Below, piece after piece: positions 57,110-64,000 of a stretch of 64,000 nt of DNA. Position 1 is the stretch's first letter. The number at the start of each line of letters is the position of its first letter. Location of the stretch: NCBI GenBank assembly GCA_035079385.1, contig JAVHKY010000063.1, positions 1,116,001-1,180,000 on the forward strand, given 5' to 3'. Under the pieces are notes generated by a model. It saw only the letters and a list, made by a program, of their open reading frames with translations. It ran no database searches and had not been told where the DNA came from. The stretch comes from Aspidiotus rigidus (taxonomy: Eukaryota > Arthropoda > Insecta > Hemiptera > Diaspididae). Position numbers and translations under genes: made by a program.

Positions 57110-58635
57110 TCCTCGTTCAACTTCGTTAAGGAAGCCGTCTTTTTTTTTTTTTTTTTGTTGTTGTGTAATAATATAGGACAGGTTATCGAGTTCAGTGAGA
57201 CAATTTTACTGATTTTCCCTAGAAATATTGCCAATTTCTTCACTTTCCGTTCGCAATTATATTATTGTTGTTATCAATCTTGAGAGTATACAAGTTTACG
57301 TGTTTTCAAACAATCTGTGTCCCTTGACAGTATTTCTTATCCTTGTATAAACTGACAAATAAGTGGGGAAAAAGAGTGAGGAATTACGACAACATATAAA
57401 CTTATTTCTTCCGCAAGTGGAGATGAAATCTCATTAATAAAAGTTGAAAACTGGCCTGTACCACTGTTGCATCAATTCAAGATTTGCGTGCCAAAAATCC
57501 AATTCATATCATTGATTTTCAGATTAAAACTGGAAAAAAAACTTCAAAAATCCTTCAAAACCCCCAAAATGCCCTATGGCCTCTAGAATCAAAAATTTCT
57601 CAAAAAATTGGAAAATCTGTAGACATCTTCCTTGCATTTAATTATGTGTAGGATCTGAAAAAATATTTTTAAAATTCCATGAGACTTTTTAAAAGCACCA
57701 ACGGGCCAAAAGACTCTGAAAATGGAAAACATGGTAAACTGTATGGCTTCTTGAAGTCCTTTGGGCGATGAAGTGCGGCTCAAAATTTCTGTTTTTCTTA
57801 TTCAAAGCACTCACTTGAGTTCATAACTTTTGATTTCTTATTGATCCCTGCTGAGCCGTCTTTCCTAAATAACATTTTGTAAGTCTTAAGTTACTAGAAT
57901 AGACCATTTCTTTGAATGCATGCCAGAAAAATAGCAGAAGATAGCTATTTCAACATCAATGTATGTATCAGGTATTCACGTTTCTGTGCATTTGATGGAA
58001 AAGAATCTGATAGGATTGATTCTCTCGTTGTTCGGCAAAATGTTCAAAATGCGTCATATCAAGGAATCTACATTTCTCTCTCTGACCTCCCTTTATACAC
58101 ATTATACTACTATGGAAAATGCGTTTTTGCGTTGCACAAAAAAAATGGATAATGCAAGTTTGTACTCAAAGGTTCAAAGAAAAAGATTTGCTTGGTTTCC
58201 AACAGATTTCAAATAATTCGTTTCTCGTACGGGGATACGTTTGAAATCCAGGTCTTGACAGGAAAGAAGAAACCAAATCTCTCACGTTCTAAATCTCGGT
58301 GAAACAAGAAAATACGGATCTTCTAGTTTTCAGATCTTGACGCATGAAAAAAAAATGGATCTCTTGAGCTCTATAGATCTTCTGGGTTCCAGTTATTAGA
58401 AAAGAAAGAAAAAAAAAATGGAAATATAAATCCGCGTTATGTTTTCATCGAGGAAGAAAAACAGAAAAAAAAAGCGCAAGAGACTCAGTCTTGTTTTTTT
58501 TTTCTTTTCTTACTTTCTATACATGTTAATAATGATAAAAAAATAACTAAAAAATCCATTACTCACTGATGGACGTGTTCATTTCTGAGTGCGAATAACA
58601 AACGAGTACAGGACCTCTCATTAAGGAAGACATTT
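57110..58635. other. AT-rich intergenic sequence, nothing recognised
   Basis: 57107-57138 (cgttcctcgttcaacttcgt, taaggaagccgtc) is also present next to the 59-kb copies and may be the true outer edge of that element. The rest shows no gene. A T17 run lies at 57140-57157. Confidence 0.4.
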
Positions 58636-58639
58636 TAAA

Positions 58640-60490
58640 CAGAAGAGAAGTTTAGCTGGTAGACCACAGGAATCAGCAGTCAGCCCACTCCTGTTCATAA
58701 TAACACTCATGAACATCGATGTATGCCTCTCCACAAAGGTCAACCATTCGCTCTTTGTAGACGATCTCGCCATTTACACACCTGGAGACAACGTCGCACA
58801 ACTGTTCAACCTTTTGCAACGTAGCATCAGTAAACTTGAGCAGTGGTATAAATCACCACGTGACCTGAAGTTTTCCACAGCATAAACGAAAGCAGTCATT
58901 TTTACAAGGAAAAAAAAGCGGTTCCAGGCTCGCTTAATATACTTATAAACAACATCCCGATCCCACTAGTAAGAACAGCTACATTCTCGGGCCTCATGTT
59001 TGACCTGAAAACACCATATTGAATCATGAAAACTGGAATGCCTAACCAGAATGAACCTACTGCGAACTATGATCCTTAAAAGCTAGGGAGTACCTCGCAA
59101 ACTACTTTTACGTTTCTACCAATTACACATCCGCAGCATCTTAGATTACGGTTGCTTAATCTACAGCTCAACTAAAACATCTTACATCAAGAAGTAAGAT
59201 ACTGTACAAAACACGGAGCTCCGTATCAGCACCCGAATCTTCCGCACAAGCCCTACATGGAACATTCACGCTGACACATCAACATTAACACTCTCCCATC
59301 ACAGAAACTATTAACAGGGAACCTGTTTTATGGGGGGCTTTTTGAGAAATTTGCCGTGCGCCGTCCGCCGTCCTGCAAAAAACTTAGAAAAACGACGGCT
59401 TCCTTAACGAAGTTAAACGAGGAACGCAGGGAACCTGTTTTATGAGTCATATGGGATATGGTATTGAAAATTCAAGGAAGCCTAGACCTAGATAAAGCTA
59501 GTATAAAGAAGGCCTAGACCTACTCTAAGCCTAGTATAATATAGTTTGAGAGTCGAAATTTTTCTCGAATCTCCAGCTGTATATGATAGCCCGAGAGTCG
59601 AAATTTTTCCAAGTCCCCCTCCTATCATATATGGCTCGAGAGTCGAAATTTTTACAAGTTTTTCGCTGGACGGCGGACGGCGCACGGCAAATTTCTCAAA
59701 AAGCCCCCCATGAAACAGGCTCTCGAGCCGTATATGATAGGAGAGGGTCTAGAAAAATTTTGACTGTCAAACTTTATTATACTAGGCTTAGAGTAGGTCT
59801 AGGCCTTCTTTATACTAGCTTTATCTAGTTCTAGGCTTCCTTGAATTTTCAATACCATATCCCATTTGACTCATAAAACAGGTTCCCTGCATTCCTCGTT
59901 TAACTTCGTTAAGGAAGCCGTCGTTTTTAACCCTATCGCAGTACATAAAAATCAAAATCGAGAAAGATATATAAACCACTATCGAACGTTCCATTCACCC
60001 GTCCAACAATCCCATTCTTTGGTACAAGATTACCTTATTGAAGAAATACAAGATAGATTTACCAGGTGCGGACGAAGTTCCCCATCAGCATATTAAACAT
60101 GATATGCAAACGCGCATTCAAGATAAATTCTAAGAAGAATGGTCACAACAATTTACAAGCTCGACCACTACACTAGGTATGATCAAACCAGGTTGAACAC
60201 CTAAACTGCAGACAAAACAAAGTCATACTAGCAAGATTGCGAGTTGGACACACCAAACTCACTCTCTTCACAGATCCGGAACCACCAAATTGCGAACACT
60301 TCCCACTCACTCGTCTAACAGTCACCCACTTACTGAACAAAGCCCACAAAATATGAACGTATCCGGCAAGAAATTTACGGGAAAACAGCTACGCAGGACC
60401 TGAACATCATAGAAGACGCTCCCGTAAAAGTCGAACTTTTATTTACGTTCCTGCGTCGAATAGCACTCCACGAGCTTCTCCAGGCCTAAT
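58640..60490 (+). pseudogene. Jockey/LOA-like LINE ORF2 fragment, interrupted
   Basis: Before the interruption the frames read QESAVSPLLFIITLMN (about 58668), LFVDDLAIYTPGDN (about 58748; a FADD-type box with both Asp), LEQWYKSPRDLKFSTA, AVIFTRKKKR, then LDYGCLIYSS (about 59142) and LRISTRIFRTSP (about 59220). After it: HSLVQDYLIEEIQDRF, QNKVILARLRVGHTKLTLFT (about 60215) and EPPNCEHFPLTRLTVTHLLN (about 60281), the RNase H/zinc-knuckle tail order of these LINEs. There are many stops and shifts. The 3' end near 60620 has aataaa words and a taaataaataag tail. Sequence between the two halves is replaced by 59315-59927. Confidence 0.75.
59315..59927. mobile_element. Rearranged cluster of the 45-bp-repeat TIR element inside a LINE
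   Basis: A left-end stub (59315-59385: cagggaacctgttttatg, gccgtgcgccgtccgccg) is followed by an inverted near-complete copy (59427-59719, right end first), whose terminus is cut at catgaaacagg. That is fused to a forward partial copy (59720-59889) ending in cataaaacaggttccctg. The same word series acgacggcttccttaacgaa / ttaaggaagccgtcgt lies at 59391 and 59910 in inverted orientation. The whole lies between the two halves of the LINE. Confidence 0.7.
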
Positions 60491-60624
60491 CAAATTATCA
60501 TGTACAGCTGATACCAAATTTTGTAATTTAAAATGCACGACGATTATTATACCGACGCCAATAACATTGATGTTGACGTGTCGCTAAATAAAACAAAATA
60601 GGTATAAATAAATAAGTTTGGTGA

Positions 60625-61700
60625 TAGTCTAGAATCTTGACGTTTTACAAAGAGGTAATTAGATTAAAATTATAAGTACGTACATTCTATCATTATTTAA
60701 AAAATCATAGTCACAATTTTGTGCGATTTCACCCCCAAACAAACGATAGGAGGCATATGAAACCTGTAATATTACAGAGCGCAATGTATAATCCATTATT
60801 ATTAGGTACCTAGATATATTACAAGCAGATACGCCGATGCCATCTTGTACTTTGCTTCGCTTATTAATACGTACAAAGATAGTATATATTTCTTATAATA
60901 CGCCAGATACAAATACTATAGTCTTCTCCATAAATGAAGCAAAATATAATTTTAATTAGGAGTATATTGTATGATACGCGCGAGTTTTATGATGCGTAAC
61001 AGCGTAGGGTTATATGTTACATGTATTTCCATTATGTAAGAAGAACCCTTTGCGCAATAGAGGGAAAAAAATGAGACAGAGCGAGAAGACAAATCCGCTT
61101 ATTATTTATTAGATCGACCCGAAATAATATTGAACCTTAATCGTTTCCGTTTCCTTACATCCGCGATAATATTTCGGATTTGTTAATTTGATTATACAAT
61201 GATGAACCATACTGCCTGTCTTTTGTAGATTCCAATAAGTGTCATAATGACTTATTATCTCGCTTTACGCCGCATAATGTACCTCATATATTCCTGAGCA
61301 CTCTTACGATGTTAGTTTATTTGTACGTATAAAATAAAAGTGTGCGTAAACAGGTATTATCGCGGCTATTGTCTATAACCTATATTAGTCTACTTCAGTA
61401 TGAAACTTTAACAATACCTTTCGCTGTTACGCTTTAAAGGCCTAGGTATTTACCATTATTTCGACTAGACTTGTATGAGTATTATAAAGATATATTTTAC
61501 AAAGTCAATGATCCTTAAGTTATCTAAAAGAAAATGAGTACTCATACATGTGTGTACTAAAATATACATACTACATTTGTTCTTCAAAAAATTGTGTCAA
61601 ATGTTTAGGATTGTATTGCTACTGTAGAGTGACATTTATGCAATTGTCTATGCGCGTATACATTCTGGTGAATAACTGAAACTATACTGTATATTATACT
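60625..61700. other. AT-rich intergenic sequence, nothing recognised
   Basis: About 1.1 kb with no open frame of note, no paired repeat and no RNA gene seen. Confidence 0.4.
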
Positions 61701-61717
61701 GATACGCACGGTAAACT

Positions 61718-61863
61718 GACATTTGCCTGACGACATTTACCTGAAAGACATTTGCCTGAATGAGAAGTACCTGACAGCTAAGGACCCGACTTACTGTTCG
61801 CCTGAAAACATATTACCCAACAGATATCGACCCGAAATGTTTTACCTGAAAACTTTGCGCCTG

Positions 61864-61864
<1 letters not shown>
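61718..61864 (+). repeat. Left terminal array of the MULE
   Basis: About nine degenerate CCTGA/CCCGA-centred motifs spaced 12-20 bp, all in the same orientation (pointing inward). The order of variants (acagct, acccgact, cccaacag) is paralleled in the right terminus, showing common ancestry of whole arrays rather than local expansion. Confidence 0.85.
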
Positions 61865-61895
<31 letters not shown>

Positions 61896-62002
61896 AGTAT
61901 GTAGGTCGAATAGAATTGCATGGAAATTGTAAAAACGCAGGTGATGGCAAGTAGCGAGATTGCTCACTTACTATTCACTCCTGTTCACATCGTGTTGTAA
62001 AG

Positions 62003-63373
62003 ATGCAAGACGTACGAGAAATTGGTAACAAATTGCACGTAGAGGGTTATATCTACGTGAAATGTCGCACGAGAAAAGGACGAACATACTGGGACTGTCG
62101 TAGAGTCCGAAGAGGAGAATGTCGAGGAAGAGCAATTACCGACGATCCGCTTGACCGCACGAAAATAACATTAATCAAAAGAACGGAACATCAGCATCCT
62201 CCCGACAGGGACGAATGTGCAGCTGAGGAAGTCGTTGAAACCTTAAAGAGGAAAGCCGCAACTCGTCCCGAGCTGGCACCGGCGGAATTATTGCGTTCGG
62301 AGATCTCAGGCCTGCGGAGCGAAGTTCTAAGCCAGTTACCTGAACAAGAAGCCTTGACGAGAACTGTGCGACGTGTTCGACGTAAGCAGTTACCTACGAA
62401 CCCGCGTCGACTGACCGATTTAGGTCCAATGCCAGAAGAGTACCAGCGGACGTTAGGGAACGAAAGATTTCTTCTGTTCGATTCCAAGCCAGAGGGAGCA
62501 GACAGTGAGGACGAGGACGCCGATGGTGAGGACGTGGACCACGACAGCAGTCGAGTGTTGGTTTTTGCCACACGCCGGAATATAGAAGTATTGTGCGAAA
62601 GCAGTATTTGGTTCCTCGATGGAACATTCGACGTGTCACCGAATATTTTCGTTCAGGTATTCACTATCTTGGGTCTGAGGAGACGAAATATTGAAGAAGG
62701 TGAAGGAGTTGCAGTGCCCTTAGTCTACGCGTTATTACCAGGGAAAGCGCAAGATGTATATGCGACGGTATTACGCACAGCGGTGGAAGATTATCGCATT
62801 AACATCTGCGTGCCTCAGCGAATAGTTACTGACTTCGAGTTAAGCATAATTCAGGCCTGCAAAGAAGTTTACCCGGGCGGGCCGGCGAGCTGCTGCGTCT
62901 TTCATCTCGGCCAATCGGTGTACAGAAGGGTACAAGCCGAGGGACTTCAAGGTCTCTACAATGATCCGGACGACCATTCTGTGCGCCGGTTTGTCCACAT
63001 GATGCTCGCATTGGCTTTTGTGCCGCAGGATGAAGTTGCAAACGCTTTCGAATTGTTAGCTGCTGAAGCGCCGGAAGATCTTGAACCACTACTGGACTAC
63101 TTCGAAAACACTTATGTCTCTGGCAGGCCAGCGCGAGGCCGACGTAGAGGTGTCCCTCCGCGGTACATTCCTCAACTATGGAACCACCATCTGTCAGCCC
63201 TCAACAAATCGCACCGAACGAATAATTGTAGTGAGGGCTGGCACAACCGTTTTAACCAGCTGGTCGGAAAAAGCCATCCGGACATTTACACTTTCATCAA
63301 TGAAGTCAAAAAAGAGCAGGCGTTTGTAGAATCTTGTATTGCAGAACTTGTACCTCAGAACCATCAGTTATAA
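62003..63373 (+). CDS. MULE transposase, FLYWCH plus DDE, 456 residues
   Basis: The frame is open from ATG 62003 (context aaagATG) to TAA. Residues 10-68 are a FLYWCH-type zinc finger: YWDC with C32, C40, H63 and H65 (C-x7-C-x22-H-x-H). An acidic linker follows (about 165-181). The MULE catalytic domain has WFLDGTFDVSP (D206), VTDFELSIIQAC (D277), the C-x2-H box CVFH (298-301) and RTNNCSEGWHNRFNQL (E411), then HPDIYTFINEVKKEQ. All expected catalytic residues are present and there are no stops or shifts. It lacks the C-terminal SWIM finger seen in the 13-15 kb relic. Length is compact for the family. Expected role: binding the terminal motifs and cutting the element out. It could instead be a domesticated copy, but the surviving termini argue for a mobile element. 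Confidence 0.9.
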   Translation: MQDVREIGNKLHVEGYIYVKCRTRKGRTYWDCRRVRRGECRGRAITDDPLDRTKITLIKRTEHQHPPDRDECAAEEVVETLKRKAATRPELAPAELLRSEISGLRSEVLSQLPEQEALTRTVRRVRRKQLPTNPRRLTDLGPMPEEYQRTLGNERFLLFDSKPEGADSEDEDADGEDVDHDSSRVLVFATRRNIEVLCESSIWFLDGTFDVSPNIFVQVFTILGLRRRNIEEGEGVAVPLVYALLPGKAQDVYATVLRTAVEDYRINICVPQRIVTDFELSIIQACKEVYPGGPASCCVFHLGQSVYRRVQAEGLQGLYNDPDDHSVRRFVHMMLALAFVPQDEVANAFELLAAEAPEDLEPLLDYFENTYVSGRPARGRRRGVPPRYIPQLWNHHLSALNKSHRTNNCSEGWHNRFNQLVGKSHPDIYTFINEVKKEQAFVESCIAELVPQNHQL

Positions 63374-63399
63374 CATAACCATATGATAAAAATAGCATG

Positions 63400-63405
63400 A
63401 ATAAA
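63400..63405 (+). promoter_or_regulatory. Candidate polyadenylation signal of the MULE transposase
   Basis: AATAAA lies 27 bp after the stop codon, just before the T run that begins the right terminus. The transcript could end inside the terminal array. Confidence 0.5.
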
Positions 63406-63425
63406 GTTTACAATTTTTTTTTTTG

Positions 63426-63571
63426 TCAGGCGCATAGTTTTCAGGTAAATGCTTGTCAGGTGTAACATTGTCAGGGAATTGGCTTTCGGGATAACAGTCT
63501 GTCAGGTTATTAGCTGTCAGGAAATTTTCATTCAGGTAAATATCCTTCAGGTATGTGGATTCAGGCAAATG
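63426..63571 (-). repeat. Right terminal array of the MULE
   Basis: Mirror of the left array: tcaggcgcatagttttcagg, taaatgcttgtcagg, gtcagggaattggctttcgg, and so on to gattcaggcaaatg. About nine motifs, inward pointing. Confidence 0.85.
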
Positions 63572-63744
63572 TACGCACTAATGGTAATCTTACCCCAAGT
63601 ATACGCAAATATGTTGTAAGTAGGCGTTATCAATTACAGAGATGGAAACCAATTTACAAAATGGAAAATAAGTACCTGCCGGTAGTCAGAAAATTTTATC
63701 AACTCAATTACAATGGTATTATTAGCTAAATACTAGGTATGATT

Positions 63745-64000
63745 GTAATTGTAATCTGTCTATAGTGGACTTGTGTATAGTGGAAAACCTGTCACTGTGG
63801 AAGGAAACAGCTTGGCCCTTGGGAAAACCTGTCTATTTCAATGTATAATCTGGAAAACCTGTCTGACGTGGAAGTGGAACACGGAGTTTCACAAAAATTT
63901 GTCTATAGTGGAATTTTTCCGAGGTATGTGCTGTATGTTCATACATGCTAAAATGCTCTCAACAATACATCGTGTGCACATGTATGGTTGTATGGTTCTT
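63745..64000 (+). mobile_element. Left part of a Tigger/pogo-like element, cut by the window edge
   Basis: gtctatagtgg and ggaaaacctgtc recur in direct orientation (63757, 63781, 63822, 63851, 63901), the same subterminal style as the MITE at 604-1127 but with a different core word (atagtgg instead of aaaacgg). The right terminus lies outside the window, so whether it encodes a transposase is unknown. Confidence 0.6.

Larger units (their letters stand above)
61718..63572 (+). mobile_element. Apparently intact MULE with reiterated-motif termini
   Basis: Inverted termini of about 145 bp (61718-61864 and 63426-63571) enclose one uninterrupted transposase gene. Each terminus is an array of a motif close to tttacctgacag: catttgcctga, catttacctga, agtacctgacagct, gcctgaaaac, gacccgaaatg and so on on the left, with the mirrored set in the same order on the right. 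The innermost edge is gcgcctga followed by an A29 run on the left and mirrored by a T13 run and tcaggcgc on the right. tacgcac flanks at 61703-61709 and 63572-63578 may be the target duplication, but the left copy sits several bases outside the first motif. The base composition of the gene is richer in G and C than its surroundings. Confidence 0.85.

Noticed and set aside
62191..62639. Minus-strand frames of 81-126 codons over the MULE gene
   Set aside because: Shadows of the transposase coding strand.

Overview
This window is AT-rich animal nuclear DNA. It has no operons and no bacterial gene layout, and almost all of its recognisable coding capacity belongs to eukaryotic transposable elements. 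The mix of elements (R4/Dong-type and CR1/Jockey-type LINEs, RTE-like LINE pieces, MULE, hAT-like and Tigger-like DNA transposons, and many foldback MITEs), together with frequent taggtac and taggcctac words, suggests an arthropod, probably an insect and perhaps hemipteran. That placement is inference. I recognise no host gene, tRNA, rRNA or CRISPR array. Most short open frames here are chance or transposon remnants.

Layout, left to right. 0-13 kb: an RTE-like LINE tail (minus), a Tigger-type MITE, several inverted-repeat MITEs, a pre-miRNA-like hairpin, an RTE reverse-transcriptase scrap, a large foldback at 8.0-8.4 kb, then about 3.5 kb of plain AT-rich sequence. 13.3-16.6 kb: two degenerate MULE transposons side by side, one with FLYWCH-like, DDE and SWIM remnants, the other bounded by terminal repeats made of reiterated short motifs. 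17.4-20.9 kb: a degenerate copy of a TIR element with internal tandem repeats, a foldback MITE, and a GC-richer block built from interleaved short repeats. 23-32.9 kb: an inverted duplication with conserved peptide, a 371-bp (ATT)n array, an R4/Dong-type LINE abutting it (minus), a CR1/Jockey-superfamily LINE with ORF1 and broken ORF2 (plus), and a third, 5'-truncated LINE (minus).

33-44 kb is gene-free and holds twin copies of dispersed repeats and a diverged direct duplication carrying a 41-bp-arm hairpin. 44.2-45.6 kb and 51.07-52.1 kb are two more R4/Dong fragments; the second starts exactly at the end of a (TAA)n tract. 47.7-48.5 kb is a hAT-type non-autonomous element with another MITE nested in it. 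52-53 kb is a diverged direct repeat with a MITE in one copy. 56-60.5 kb has a GC-rich MITE, an element with 18-bp TIRs enclosing a 45-bp tandem repeat, and a broken Jockey/LOA-like LINE interrupted by a rearranged cluster of that same element. 61.7-63.57 kb is an apparently intact MULE: a 456-residue FLYWCH/DDE transposase between about 145-bp inverted termini, each an array of a short CCTGA-centred motif. A Tigger-like end runs off the right edge.

The genes do not form a host pathway; they are independent mobile elements, several nested in each other. The strongest candidates for something new are the MULE pair with reiterated-motif termini, the 45-bp-repeat TIR element, the R4 LINE and TAA-array association, and the unexplained 18.9-20.9 kb repeat block.
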